From Noviherbaspirillum sp. L7-7A (lineage in GTDB: Bacteria; Pseudomonadota; Gammaproteobacteria; Burkholderiales; Burkholderiaceae_D), in NCBI RefSeq assembly GCF_019052805.1, contig NZ_JAHQRJ010000002.1:62001-126000 (forward strand): 64,000 bases of DNA, written 5' to 3'. The notes under the pieces were generated by a model. The model was not told the origin of the DNA and ran no database searches. It worked only from the letters and a program-made list of their open reading frames with translations. Positions within the stretch are counted from its first letter, which is position 1. Each line of letters begins with the position of its first letter. This document shows positions 1-8,860 of the stretch, one piece after another. Made by a program: the position numbers and the translations under genes.

Positions 1-21
1 AGCGGTCAAAATGTCGCTTTT

Positions 22-133
22 GTAGGCTGGAATACCCCAAAGGGGCATTGCACCATTGGCCGATCAGGAAAGTCGGTCGACGATCCGATCCCGGTTTGCG
101 AACGGCGGTGCAATGCGCTTCGGCTATTGCACC
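22..133. repeat. Paired inverted palindromes (BIME-like unit, copy 1)
   Basis: Two imperfect palindromes face each other. The first (22-54) contains GGAATACCCC-AAA-GGGGCATT and ends in GCACC. The second (107-133) reads GGTGCAATGCGCTTCGGCTATTGCACC. About 50 bases separate them. The same layout, palindrome then about 50 bases with conserved edges then inverted palindrome, recurs at 8169-8280 and 29591-29707. All copies are intergenic. No repeat-mobilising transposase is visible nearby. Confidence 0.7.
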
Positions 134-213
134 CTTGTATTGTTCCATCAGCGCGTAGCCCGTAGCCTGGGTTGAGCGCAGTGAAACCCGGGTGCAAGCA
201 CAACTGCAACTGC

Positions 214-246
214 TGTGGAATGCCCCTTCGGGGTATTCCACCCTAC
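214..246. repeat. Single palindromic element of the same family
   Basis: Contains GTGGAATGCCCC-TTCG-GGGGTATTCCAC followed by CCTAC. This is the best-formed version of the dispersed palindrome and nearly identical to the element at 8333-8364. It lies about 100 bases beyond the 3' end of the minus-strand synthetase gene, so it could also act as a 3' stem-loop for that transcript. The rest of 1-350 holds no gene I can support. Confidence 0.7.
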
Positions 247-350
247 CACTACAGCCGGTGCCACGCCTGTCCCTGGCCCGGCCAACATCGCGACGTCGGA
301 CTGATCCTGGCCTCGGGCCAGGATGATATGCCACGTAACCAGGCGGGCTC

Positions 351-2423
351 TTACGCCAGCTTCACCAGCGCATCCACCGCCACCACGCCCTCGCCGGCGA
401 CGCGCACGATCAAGGGATTGATCTCCGCCTCCGCCACCTTCAGGTCCGGCAGCAGCGCCAGCCCGGAAAGCGCAACGATGGCCTGGGCCAACGCGTCGAG
501 GTCGCCGGCCGGCTTGCCGCGGTAGCCGGCAAGGGCCTGCAATGCCTTGACCTCGCCGATCATTTCCCGCGCGGTGTCCATATCCACCGGCGCTAGCCGC
601 ATGCTGCGGTCGCGATAGATCTCGGTCAGCACGCCGCCGGCGGCCAGCATCACCAGCGGACCGACCTGGGCATCGAGCCGGTAGCCTATCAACACTTCGC
701 CCACGCCACGCACCATGCTCTGCGCCAGGATGCGCTCGACCGTGGTGCCAGGCCGGCGCGCTGCGACCTCGGTGGAAATGGTTTTCATGGCTTGCAGCAG
801 GCCGACATGGTCCTGTATGCCCAGCACCACGCCGCCGACGTCGGTCTTGTGAGCGATGTCGGCATGCAGCACCTTGGCCGCCAGCGGATAGGCCAGGCCA
901 TGTACGGCGTACGTGTCGGCGGCAGCAATCGCGGCGACCGGCGCATGGGCAACGCCAATGCGCTCCAGCAGACCATAAGCCTGCAGTTCATCCAGCATGC
1001 GCGGTGTGGCATCCGCCTGCGTGGGCGTGGCCTGCGCCCGCGGCGCGCGGCGTGCAAAGGCGGCGGCGATGGCATCGGCGCAGGCTTCGGGCGTACGGAA
1101 ATTGGGCACGCCGGCGGCCGACAGCAGCGCCAGCGCCTGCGGCGCTTCCGGCACCAGGAAGGCCACCAGCGGCTTGAGTCCGTCCCTGCTGTCGACGATG
1201 GGACGTACCGCTAGGTCGGGATGGTAGCGAGCAGAGGAGCCAGCCACCGCCACGATCAGGTCGAACTCCGGCGCGGCCGACATCACGTCGATCGCCGCCT
1301 TCATCACTTCATAGCGGGTGCCGGCCAGCGTCAGGTCGACGATGGCGCCATGGCCCACTTTCACGCCGGCCTCGGCGAGCCGGGCGAAGGTCTCGCCGGA
1401 CGGGGTCTCGACATGCACGCCGCGCATGCCAAGCTGGTCCACTACCATGGCCGCACCGCCGCCGGTGGTGGTGATCACGCCCACCCGTGGCGACTTGCGA
1501 TGGACCAGCGGCATACGCGCCATCAGCGGCAGGCATTCAATGAATGCTTCCAAGGTTTCGACCCGGGCTATGCCGCAGTCCTTGAGGAAGGTGTCGGCTA
1601 CATCGTCCTCGCCGGCCAGTGCGCCGGTATGGGACACCGCCAGTTCCGCCGCGGCCGCCGAGCGGCCCAGCTTGTAGGCCGCTACCGGCTTGCCGCGCGC
1701 GGCGGCGGCCAGCGCGAACTCGCGCAGCCGGTCGCCCTTGCGTATGGTCTCCAGGAACAGCAGGTAGCCGGTAATGTCCGGGTCGTCCAGCGTGGCAAGG
1801 CAGATCTCGCCGATGCCAAGGTCGGCCTCATTGCCCACCGAGACCAGGCCGGCAAAGCCGATGCCGCGCTCCTTGCCGCGCGATACCAGCGCGCCGATCA
1901 TGCTGCCGCTGTGCGAGGCCACGAAGATGCCGCCCGGCGGCAGTTCCGGCTCGGCGAAGGCGGCATTGGCGGTGATCATGCAGCGCCGGTGCACGTTCAC
2001 CACGCCCAGGCTATTCGGCCCCACCACCCGGATGCCGGTGCGAGCGCAGATGGCGCGCAGCTGCTCCTCGCGCGCCAGGCCTTCCGGTCCGGCTTCGGAA
2101 AAGCCGTTGGCCAGGATGCTAGCAACCCGGATGCCGGCAGCCGCGCATTCCTCCAGCGCCGGCAGCACCAGATCGGTCGGCGTGACGATGTAGGCATGGT
2201 CGGGCACTTCGGGCAGCGCCGCCACGGACGGCCAGGCGCGTTCGCCAAGCACCGTGTCGCGGCGCGGATTGACCGGATAGATCGCGCCCTCAAAGCCGGC
2301 GCGGCGCAGGAACAGCACCGGGCGGCCGGAGGTCTTAGCTGGATCGTCGGAAGCGCCAATGATGGCGATGCTGCGCGGAGAGAAGAGCGCCTGTCCAAGG
2401 CTGGCGTCGGGTGTGGCGGGCAT
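351..2423 (-). CDS. Acetate--CoA ligase family protein (NDP-forming acyl-CoA synthetase)
   Basis: 690-residue single-chain acyl-CoA synthetase of the acetate-CoA ligase (ADP-forming)/Pat family, expected to activate an organic acid to its CoA thioester. The N-terminus has the CoA-binding Rossmann block (FSPRSIAIIGAS, about residues 11-22). The middle carries AVSHTGALAGEDD, the loop with the phosphorylated histidine. The C-terminal third is an ATP-grasp domain with HKTDVGGVVLG. The frame is open 90 codons further upstream, but I chose the ATG at 2423 because the CoA-binding domain begins just after it and AAGGA precedes it. The gene is divergent, across 281 bases, from an acyl-CoA dehydrogenase operon, which suggests it supplies that pathway with its CoA ester. 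The substrate cannot be read from sequence. Confidence 0.88.
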   Translation of the reverse strand: MPATPDASLGQALFSPRSIAIIGASDDPAKTSGRPVLFLRRAGFEGAIYPVNPRRDTVLGERAWPSVAALPEVPDHAYIVTPTDLVLPALEECAAAGIRVASILANGFSEAGPEGLAREEQLRAICARTGIRVVGPNSLGVVNVHRRCMITANAAFAEPELPPGGIFVASHSGSMIGALVSRGKERGIGFAGLVSVGNEADLGIGEICLATLDDPDITGYLLFLETIRKGDRLREFALAAAARGKPVAAYKLGRSAAAAELAVSHTGALAGEDDVADTFLKDCGIARVETLEAFIECLPLMARMPLVHRKSPRVGVITTTGGGAAMVVDQLGMRGVHVETPSGETFARLAEAGVKVGHGAIVDLTLAGTRYEVMKAAIDVMSAAPEFDLIVAVAGSSARYHPDLAVRPIVDSRDGLKPLVAFLVPEAPQALALLSAAGVPNFRTPEACADAIAAAFARRAPRAQATPTQADATPRMLDELQAYGLLERIGVAHAPVAAIAAADTYAVHGLAYPLAAKVLHADIAHKTDVGGVVLGIQDHVGLLQAMKTISTEVAARRPGTTVERILAQSMVRGVGEVLIGYRLDAQVGPLVMLAAGGVLTEIYRDRSMRLAPVDMDTAREMIGEVKALQALAGYRGKPAGDLDALAQAIVALSGLALLPDLKVAEAEINPLIVRVAGEGVVAVDALVKLA

Positions 2424-2589
2424 GCTGTGCTTGTCCTTCGAATCAACAATGAGCGGAGTGGGCGGAAGGCCTCCGGGCAGCTGTGAGGCAAAGCGCCGGG
2501 CCGCAGCGATTATTGCATCGGCGCTGTCGGCCGGCCATTTCCGATTTGGTATGCAGCTATGCCTTTTTGTAAAGCCAGGATCCGGCTGC

Positions 2590-2626
2590 CATGAGTTTTT
2601 CTCATGCAGGCTTGCATAACCGGAAA
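2590..2626. promoter_or_regulatory. Inverted repeats in divergent promoter region
   Basis: The 281-base gap between the divergent synthetase and acyl-CoA dehydrogenase genes holds two adjacent inverted repeats: CATGAG-TTTTT-CTCATG (2590-2606) and ATGCA-GGCT-TGCAT (2613-2626). Their position suits an operator shared by both promoters. No regulator gene lies next to the cluster, so the binding protein is unknown. Confidence 0.35.
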
Positions 2627-2704
2627 TTGTCAAAGCACCGACCCGGGCGCACACTGCAGCGTAATCAGCAGCATGAAACCGACGATTGATCAACGAGGAC
2701 CAGA

Positions 2705-3862
2705 ATGAATTTCGAACTGAGTGAAGAGCACCGTGCCTTTACCGATTCCGTACGCCGCTTTGCGCAGGACAAGCTAGCGCCAGGCGCGCTGGCACGTGCC
2801 CACGACACCCGCTATCCGTGGGACGTGGCCGCCATGCTGGCCGAGCAGGGCCTACTGGGTATCGCCTTCGATGATGCCGATGGCGGCCAGGGCGGCACGC
2901 TGATGCATGCGGTCCTAGCGATCCAGGAAGTCGCGCTGGCCTGCCCGAAGAGCGCAGACATCGTCCAGGCCGGCAACTTCGGCCCGATCCGCACCTTCGT
3001 CGAATATGCCAGCGCCGGGCAGAAGGAGCGCTTCCTGCCCGACCTGCTGGCCGGCAGGAAGCTGATCGCATTGGGCATGAGCGAACCCGATGCCGGCTCG
3101 GCCGTAACCGAGCTCAAGACTAGCGCCACCGAAGACGGTGACGGCTATCTGATCAATGGCAGCAAGGTGTTTTCCACCCACAGCCCGGAAGCGGACCTGT
3201 TCCTGATCTATGTGCGCTTCGGCCCTGGCGTCGATGGCATCGGCTCGGTGCTGGTGGAACGCGGCACACCTGGCTTTACCGTTGGCGAGCCCTCATCCTT
3301 CATGAGCGGCGAGCAGTGGAGCCAGCTCTATTTCGAGAATTGCCGCATACCGCGCGCCAACGTGCTGCTGGGCCTGGGCGGCTTCAAGAAACAGATTGCG
3401 GGCTTCAATGTCGAGCGGCTGGGCAATTCCTCGCGCTCGCTGGCGCTGGGCCGCTATGCCTTCAACATTGCACGCGAACATGCGGCCACCCGCAAGCAGT
3501 TCGGCCGCCCGCTGTGCGAGTTCCAGGGCATCCAGTGGAAATTTGCGGAAATGACGATGAAGCTCGAAGCCGCGCAGCTGCTGCTGTATCGCGCCGCGCT
3601 GGAAGGCGAGCATGGCCTGCCGTCCGCGCAAAGCACCGCAATGGCCAAGCTTGCCTGCAACCAGGCCGGCTGGGACGTGGCCAATGAAGCGCTCCAGGTG
3701 CTGGGCGCCATGGGCTATAGCCAGGAAATGCTGATCGAGTATTGCGTGCGCCGCACCCGTGGCTGGATGATAGCCGGCGGCTCGATCGAGATGTTGAAGA
3801 ACCGGATCGCCGAAGGCGTGTTCGGCCGGTCCTTTCCGCAGCGCGCCGCCAAGGCGGCCTGA
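2705..3862 (+). CDS. Acyl-CoA dehydrogenase family protein
   Basis: 385-residue FAD-dependent acyl-CoA dehydrogenase of normal length. It would introduce an alpha,beta double bond into an acyl-CoA and pass electrons to ETF. The N-terminal helical domain starts FELSEEHRAFTDSVRRFAQD. The flavin-contact segment ALGMSEPDAGSA lies in the middle. The C-terminal helical bundle has ATRKQFGRPLCEFQGIQWK, then AGGSIEMLKNRIAEGVFG, where the usual catalytic or base-adjacent Glu sits. ACGAGGACCAGA precedes the ATG. It is the first gene of a plus-strand operon (Bug receptor, MmgE/PrpD, hydrolase, 2-hydroxyacid dehydrogenase). Chain length and substrate are unknown, but the neighbours point to a small organic acid. 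Confidence 0.92.
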   Translation: MNFELSEEHRAFTDSVRRFAQDKLAPGALARAHDTRYPWDVAAMLAEQGLLGIAFDDADGGQGGTLMHAVLAIQEVALACPKSADIVQAGNFGPIRTFVEYASAGQKERFLPDLLAGRKLIALGMSEPDAGSAVTELKTSATEDGDGYLINGSKVFSTHSPEADLFLIYVRFGPGVDGIGSVLVERGTPGFTVGEPSSFMSGEQWSQLYFENCRIPRANVLLGLGGFKKQIAGFNVERLGNSSRSLALGRYAFNIAREHAATRKQFGRPLCEFQGIQWKFAEMTMKLEAAQLLLYRAALEGEHGLPSAQSTAMAKLACNQAGWDVANEALQVLGAMGYSQEMLIEYCVRRTRGWMIAGGSIEMLKNRIAEGVFGRSFPQRAAKAA

Positions 3863-3907
3863 GAGCTTGTCCTGGCTTTACAAAAAATAACGATCAAGGA
3901 GACCTTC

Positions 3908-4903
3908 ATGAAATTCAATGCCACCCTGCGCAAGTTCGCCCTGCCGGCGATCGGCGCCGCCCTTGCCCTGCTTGCGCAGAATGCGCCAGCCCAGGACCCG
4001 GCCTGGCCCGCCAGGCCGGTTAACATGATCGTCGGCTTCTCCGCCGGCGGCACGACCGACATCATCGCCCGCATGCTGGGCGTCGAGCTGTCGAAGATAT
4101 GGAACCAGTCGGTGATCGTGGAAAACCGTCCCGGCGCGGGCGGCAATATCGCCGGAGCCGCCGTGGCCAAGGCCGCGCCCGACGGCTATACCCTGTTCAT
4201 GGGCTCCACCGGCCCGCTGTCGGTCAACACCAGCCTGTACAAGCGCATGCCCTTCGACCATCTGAAGGACTTCACGCCGATCTCGCTGGTGGCCGACGTG
4301 CCCAACATGCTGATCGTCAATCCGAAGACCATGCCGGCCAATAACTTCAAGGAATTCATGACGCTACTGAAGGCCAATCCGGGCAAGTACTTCTATGCCT
4401 CCACCGGCAGCGGCACCGCCTCCCACCTGGCCACCGAGCTGCTGAAGTCGCAGGCCAATGTGGAAGCGACCCATGTGCCGTACAAGGGCGCGGTCGCGCT
4501 GAATGACCTGCTGGGCGGTGACTCGGTGCACTTCATGTTCGCCACGATTCCGTCGGCGGTGCAGCATGTGCGCAGTGGCCGGCTCAAGGCGCTGGCGCTG
4601 TCGAGCAAGAAGCGTTCAACCGGCTTGCCCGACATCCCGACCGTGGCCGAATCCGGCTACCCCAATTTCGATGCCAGCTCTTGGTTCGGCCTGGTAGGAC
4701 CGGCCAACATGCCGAAGGCCGTGACGGAAAAGATATCGGCCGACATTGCCCGCGTGCTGGCGATGCCCGAGATACGTGCCAAGTTCATCGAGCAGGGCGC
4801 CGAACCGGTCGGCTCGACGCCGCGTGAATTCGGCCAGTACATGAAGGACGAAACGGTGAAATGGGCAAACGTTGTCAGGATTTCCGGCGCCACCGCCGAG
4901 TAA
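3908..4903 (+). CDS. Bug-family tripartite tricarboxylate transporter substrate-binding protein
   Basis: 331 residues. A Sec signal peptide with core LPAIGAALALLAQNAPAQ is followed by the Bug hallmark start WPARPVNMIVGFSAGGTTDIIARMLG. Later come HVPYKGAVALNDLLGGD and the C-terminal DIARVLAMPEIRAKF region. Bug proteins are periplasmic receptors that bind carboxylates for TctAB permeases. No tctA or tctB gene is present here, so this is an orphan receptor. CAAGGAGACC precedes the ATG. It lies 45 bases after the acyl-CoA dehydrogenase and 11 bases before the MmgE/PrpD gene, so it probably delivers the operon's substrate. Confidence 0.93.
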   Translation: MKFNATLRKFALPAIGAALALLAQNAPAQDPAWPARPVNMIVGFSAGGTTDIIARMLGVELSKIWNQSVIVENRPGAGGNIAGAAVAKAAPDGYTLFMGSTGPLSVNTSLYKRMPFDHLKDFTPISLVADVPNMLIVNPKTMPANNFKEFMTLLKANPGKYFYASTGSGTASHLATELLKSQANVEATHVPYKGAVALNDLLGGDSVHFMFATIPSAVQHVRSGRLKALALSSKKRSTGLPDIPTVAESGYPNFDASSWFGLVGPANMPKAVTEKISADIARVLAMPEIRAKFIEQGAEPVGSTPREFGQYMKDETVKWANVVRISGATAE

Positions 4904-4914
4904 GGGAGTAAGGC

Positions 4915-6246
4915 ATGTACGTTGTTGAACAGTTTGCGCAGTTCGCCGTTGACTACCGCGGCGCGGCGATGGTGCCGGAAGTCGTGCATCACGCCAAGCG
5001 CGCCGTGATCGACTGGCATGCGGCCGCATTGCCGGGCGCGGTGCTGCCGCCGGCCACATCGCTGGAACGGGCCTTGTCGGAAGAGCTAGGCCACGGGAGC
5101 GCCCGCCTGATGCTGGGCCAGCCAGCCACCGTGAGGCTGGCGGCGCTGGTCAATGGCACCGCCTCGCATATCGTGGAAGTGGACGACATCTTCCGCGAAG
5201 CGATCTACCATCCGGGCGCGCCCACCATTGCGGCGGCGCTGGCTATGGCCCGGTCGCGCAAGGTGTCGGGCGAGGCCTTTTTGCGCGCGGTGGTGGTGGG
5301 CTACGAGATTTCCACCCGCATCGGCGCTGCGATGGGCCGCGCGCATTACCGGCACTGGCATAACACCGGCACCATAGGCTGCTTCGGCGCGGCGGCGGCG
5401 GCGGCTGAGATACTGGGGCTGGACCAGGCCCGCTTTGCGCATGCGCTCGCCACCGTGGCCACCTTCGCCGCCGGACTGCAGCAGGCCTTCCGCATGGATT
5501 CGATGTCTAAGCCGCTGCATGCCGGCCGCGCCGCCGAGGCCGGCGTCACCGCGGCGCTGGCGGCGGCGCAGGGCGTGACCGGCTCGCTCGACATTCTAGA
5601 AGGCGAAGCCGGCCTGGGTCGCGCGATGAGTGACAACCCCGACTGGGAAAAAGCGGTGGCGACCCTGGGCCGCGACTTTCATATCACCCGCATCACGTTC
5701 AAGAACCACGCCTGCTGTGGCCATACCTTCGCGCCGATCGATGGCGCGCTGGCGCTGCAGGCGCAGCACGGTATACGGGCTGAAGACATCGAGCAGATCA
5801 GTATCGGCACCTATCGCGCCGCGCTGGAAGTGGCCGGCTATGAAAATCCGGCCACGCCCGCGGAAGCGCGCTTCTCGGTCAAGTACACGGTGGCCAGTGC
5901 GCTGATCCATGGCAGCGTGCGCCTGGCCGCGTTCGAGCCGGCGCGCATGAACGATGCGGCGACCCGCGCGCTGATGAAGAAGATCGCGCTGACGCTCGAT
6001 CCGGAACTGGACGCTGCCTTCCCCGGCCAACGCGCCGCCCGTCTCGAGATCCGGCTGCGCGATGGCCAAGTGCTGTCCTGGCTGCAGCCGTTTCGCAAGG
6101 GCGATCCGGAAGCGCCGCTGTCGGACCGGGAACTGGAGCAGAAATACCGAGAACTGGCGGACCCGGTGCTGGGAAGCGAGGCCGCGGGCGCGCTGCTGGG
6201 AAAACTCCATCGCCTGGACGAATTGCCAGGTCTTGAAACGCTCTGA
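4915..6246 (+). CDS. MmgE/PrpD family protein
   Basis: 443 residues matching the MmgE/PrpD fold in length and landmarks: an N-terminal helical domain with HAKRAVIDWHAAALPG, the conserved block HIVEVDDIFREAIYHPGAP (about residues 83-101), YRHWHNTGT, and a C-terminal alpha/beta domain with KNHACCGHTF. The family includes 2-methylcitrate dehydratase, cis-aconitate decarboxylase and imidodisuccinate-type enzymes, acting on di- or tricarboxylic acids. Which reaction this one catalyses cannot be settled. AAGGGAGTAAGGC precedes the ATG. It lies between the Bug receptor and the hydrolase in the same operon. A GC-rich inverted repeat (GCCGGCG..) follows the stop. Confidence 0.9.
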   Translation: MYVVEQFAQFAVDYRGAAMVPEVVHHAKRAVIDWHAAALPGAVLPPATSLERALSEELGHGSARLMLGQPATVRLAALVNGTASHIVEVDDIFREAIYHPGAPTIAAALAMARSRKVSGEAFLRAVVVGYEISTRIGAAMGRAHYRHWHNTGTIGCFGAAAAAAEILGLDQARFAHALATVATFAAGLQQAFRMDSMSKPLHAGRAAEAGVTAALAAAQGVTGSLDILEGEAGLGRAMSDNPDWEKAVATLGRDFHITRITFKNHACCGHTFAPIDGALALQAQHGIRAEDIEQISIGTYRAALEVAGYENPATPAEARFSVKYTVASALIHGSVRLAAFEPARMNDAATRALMKKIALTLDPELDAAFPGQRAARLEIRLRDGQVLSWLQPFRKGDPEAPLSDRELEQKYRELADPVLGSEAAGALLGKLHRLDELPGLETL

Positions 6247-6279
6247 GCCTGTGAGCCGGCGCGGCGCCGGCAGACTTTT

Positions 6280-7149
6280 ATGGACAAACGAGACATGGCA
6301 ACATCGAATGAACCGGGTGACGGCCTGCATCACGGCATGGTCGACACCAGCCTGGGCAAGCTGCATTACGTCAGCGCTGGCAATGGCACGCCGCTGGTAC
6401 TGATCCACGGCGGCTTTGGCAACTGGCTGCATTGGCGCGACAACATCGCCGCGCTGGCGCAGCACCACACGGTCTTTGCAATCGACCTGCCGGGCTTTGG
6501 TCTTTCATGTGATGCCGCGCCGCAAAGCGATATTGACGGCCTGGCGCGTCCGGTCGGCGAAGCCATCGCCGGCCTGCGTGCCACGCTGGCGCCGCCGCTG
6601 CGCGACACGCGGCCGGGCATCGCCGCCTTTTCCTTCGGCACCGCGGTTGCAGTGCGGGTTGCCTTGCTGTTTCCGGATGCGGTGGCCGGGCTGCTGCTGG
6701 TCAATCCGCCCGGCTTGGGCCAGGTGTCGGAGGAAGTCAAGGCGTTGCAGGCCCGTGCGGCCGAGGCGGCACGCAACCAGGGCCTGCGCGCTGGCCTTGC
6801 GATTACGCTCAATGAGCTGATGGTGAAGAATCCAGCGCTGGCCACGCCAGAGGCGCTCGACCTGCTGGAACAATGCGTACGGCAGAACCGCTTCGTTTCC
6901 CGCCAGCTGTCGCGCTCGGTGCATTTGCGGCCGATGCTGGCGGCCCTGCAGATGCCCGTACATGTGGTGCTGGGACGGGACGACCCGCACCAGCGGCATG
7001 AACTCGCCCAGCGTCGCGACTGGCTTGCGCAGAACCTCGGGCCCGAGTCGGTTAGCGTGATTGCCGATTCCGGTCACTGGCTGCAGTATGAACAGGCGGC
7101 ACGCTTTAATGCGCTGGCCTTGCGCTTCTTCAGCCAGGCGCAGTCATGA
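6280..7149 (+). CDS. Alpha/beta hydrolase
   Basis: 289-residue alpha/beta-hydrolase fold enzyme. It has the oxyanion-hole segment LVLIHGGFGNWLHWR, FAIDLPGFGLS after strand 4, a nucleophile elbow read as AFSFGTAVAV (Ser in a variant F-S-F-G context), HVVLGRDDPHQRHE for the acid region and IADSGHWLQYE with the catalytic His. It may hydrolyse an ester, lactone or CoA thioester in the operon's pathway. An in-frame ATG at 6295 is an equally good start, preceded by ACGAGAC. The stop overlaps the next start by four bases (ATGA), implying translational coupling to the dehydrogenase. Confidence 0.88.
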   Translation: MDKRDMATSNEPGDGLHHGMVDTSLGKLHYVSAGNGTPLVLIHGGFGNWLHWRDNIAALAQHHTVFAIDLPGFGLSCDAAPQSDIDGLARPVGEAIAGLRATLAPPLRDTRPGIAAFSFGTAVAVRVALLFPDAVAGLLLVNPPGLGQVSEEVKALQARAAEAARNQGLRAGLAITLNELMVKNPALATPEALDLLEQCVRQNRFVSRQLSRSVHLRPMLAALQMPVHVVLGRDDPHQRHELAQRRDWLAQNLGPESVSVIADSGHWLQYEQAARFNALALRFFSQAQS

Positions 7150-8135
7150 AGATCGCAATCCTCGACGACTACCAGAATGCCGTGCGTTCGCTGGCTTGCT
7201 TCCGGCTGCTGAATGGCCATGAGGTCACGGTCTGGAACGACCATGTGGAAGATATCGACCTGCTGGCCAGCCGGCTTGCCGACACGGAAGTGCTGGTGCT
7301 GATCCGCGAGCGCAGCAGCATCAGCGCAGCGCTGCTGGAGCGCTTGCCGCGCCTGAAGCTGATCAGCCAGCATGGCGTGACGCCCCATATAGACCTGGCC
7401 GCCTGCAGCCGGCATGGCGTGCTGGTGTCGGCCGGGCAGTATGGTCGGCCTTCATATGCGACGGCGGAATTCACCTGGGGACTGATCCTCGGCGCGCTGC
7501 GCCACATACCGCAGGAAGTGGCCCGCCTGAAGGCCGGGCACTGGCAGTCGACCATGGGCGACGTGCTGCATGGCCGCACCCTCGGCATCTTCGGCTACGG
7601 CCGGATCGGCGCGCTGGTTGCCGGCTATGGCCGCGCATTCGGCATGCGGGTGCTGGTCTGGGGCCGCGACACCACGTTGGACAAGGCACGCGCAGACGGC
7701 CATCTCAACGCCGCCAGCCAGCGCGAGCTGTTCGAGCTGTCCGACGTGCTGAGCCTGCATATCCGACTGACCGATGCCACGCGCGGCATCGTCACTGCCG
7801 ACCATCTAGCGCTGATGAAGCCGGATGCAATGATCGTCAACACCAGCCGCGCCGAACTGATCGAAGCCGGAGCGCTAGAAGAGGCGCTGCGGGCGGGACG
7901 GCCGGGCCGGGCTGCGGTGGACGTGTACGAGCATGAGCCGGTGGCGACGGACCATCCCCTACTTGCGCTGCCGAATGCGGTATGCACGCCGCACCTTGGC
8001 TACGTCGAGCGCGATGCCTATGAATTTGGGTTCGAGAAGGTGTTCGAGCAGATCCTGGCTTATGTGGCGGGTGCGCCGGTGCATGTGGTTAATGCGGCGA
8101 TGCTGAAGGCGGAAGCGGCCAGGCGAGCGAGATAG
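7146..8135 (+). CDS. D-2-hydroxyacid dehydrogenase family protein
   Basis: 329-residue NAD(P)-dependent dehydrogenase of the D-isomer 2-hydroxyacid family, which interconverts 2-oxo and D-2-hydroxy acids. The coenzyme domain carries LGIFGYGRIGALVAGYGRAF (GxGxxG). The catalytic elements are Arg in NTSRAEL, Glu in DVYEHEPVA and His in CTPHLGY. The N-terminus MKIAILDDYQN is typical of the SerA-like subgroup that begins with a short catalytic lobe. It is the last gene of the operon and is coupled to the hydrolase by ATGA. Its place at the end fits processing of a 2-oxoacid product, but this is inference. Confidence 0.92.
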   Translation: MKIAILDDYQNAVRSLACFRLLNGHEVTVWNDHVEDIDLLASRLADTEVLVLIRERSSISAALLERLPRLKLISQHGVTPHIDLAACSRHGVLVSAGQYGRPSYATAEFTWGLILGALRHIPQEVARLKAGHWQSTMGDVLHGRTLGIFGYGRIGALVAGYGRAFGMRVLVWGRDTTLDKARADGHLNAASQRELFELSDVLSLHIRLTDATRGIVTADHLALMKPDAMIVNTSRAELIEAGALEEALRAGRPGRAAVDVYEHEPVATDHPLLALPNAVCTPHLGYVERDAYEFGFEKVFEQILAYVAGAPVHVVNAAMLKAEAARRAR

Positions 8136-8168
8136 GGCTGGTATTGGCCGTGGGGCACTCGCCGCTTT

Positions 8169-8280
8169 TGTGGAGTGCAATACTCGAAAGGCATTGCACC
8201 ATGCGTCGCAGACCGCGCTGGCCTGGTCCACCAACTTTGTTGCTCGACCTCGGTAGAATGTCCCTTCTGGGTATTCCACC
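8169..8280. repeat. Paired inverted palindromes (copy 2)
   Basis: The left palindrome (8169-8200) is GTGCAATACTCGAAAGGCATTGCACC with flanks. The right (8252-8280) reads GGTAGAATGTCCCTTCTGGG then TATTCCACC. The spacer begins ATGCGTCGCAGACC and ends TGCTCGACCTC. The spacer edges match copy 3 at 29591-29707 (GGGTCGCAGACC ... GATCGACCCAT), so the whole unit of about 112 bases, not only the hairpins, is conserved. Confidence 0.75.
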
Positions 8281-8332
8281 GCCGCTTGCCAACCGCGACG
8301 TCATTGTCGGCTACCTTCATCGCTCGACCCAT

Positions 8333-8364
8333 GGTGGAATGCCCCTTCGGGGATTCCACCCTAC
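8333..8364. repeat. Single palindromic element
   Basis: GGTGGAATGCCCCTTCGGGG followed by ATTCCACCCTAC, preceded by GCTCGACCCAT. It nearly repeats 214-246. Together with the preceding pair it fills most of the 332-base gap between the operon end at 8135 and the hypothetical gene ending at 8468. Confidence 0.7.
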
Positions 8365-8467
8365 GCCAGACCGGCAGCCAGCGGGCCAGCCAGTGGACCG
8401 GGGCAGCGGGGCGGTGGCGTCGGGTATTGCCGGGTTTGTCATTTGGCTGCGCGCCGATGCCCAAAGC

Positions 8468-8776
8468 TCAGGCGTCCAGCCTCGCTCGTCCACGGTTGGT
8501 ACCAGGCGCCAGCGCCTGCGGCGAACACGCCGGTTGCAGCCCCTCGGCACCGGCCAGCGCGGCCAGGCGGTCGCGGTCTTGCTCGGACTGCCATCCTTCG
8601 GTGACATCGTTCCATGCCAGAAAAACCGTCAGCGCGCAGGCCCGGTAATAGCCGCCGGCCTCGGGGAAAAGCGCGTCGACGCGCCGCTCCGCCGTCCCGG
8701 CCTGCAAGATCAACTCCCTGATGCGGTTTTCTGCGATATCGGTCAGGTTACGGTAAAAACAAAGCGGCTGTGCCAT
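8468..8776 (-). CDS. Hypothetical protein
   Basis: 102 residues, no family I recognise. The N-terminal two thirds look like a folded, helix-rich domain (LTDIAENRIRELILQAG, then aromatic YYRACALTVFLAWNDVTEGW). The last 30 residues are low-complexity Ala/Gly/Arg. I call it real because AAGGAGA sits 5 bases before the ATG at 8776 and because it fills a gap between a repeat cluster and the monooxygenase gene on the same strand. No signal peptide or membrane segment is visible. Confidence 0.6.
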   Translation of the reverse strand: MAQPLCFYRNLTDIAENRIRELILQAGTAERRVDALFPEAGGYYRACALTVFLAWNDVTEGWQSEQDRDRLAALAGAEGLQPACSPQALAPGTNRGRARLDA

Positions 8777-8860
8777 GGCATCTCTCCTTTGGGAAAGAGC
8801 ATGCCATGGTACCCGTTAGTTTCTACAGAGAAACTAATGATTCCTTGATCCAGACCAATA

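Noticed and set aside
1221-2486. Long plus-strand open frame opposite the acyl-CoA synthetase
   Set aside because: His/Gly/Arg-rich product with no domain; it mirrors the third-position GC bias of the real minus-strand gene.
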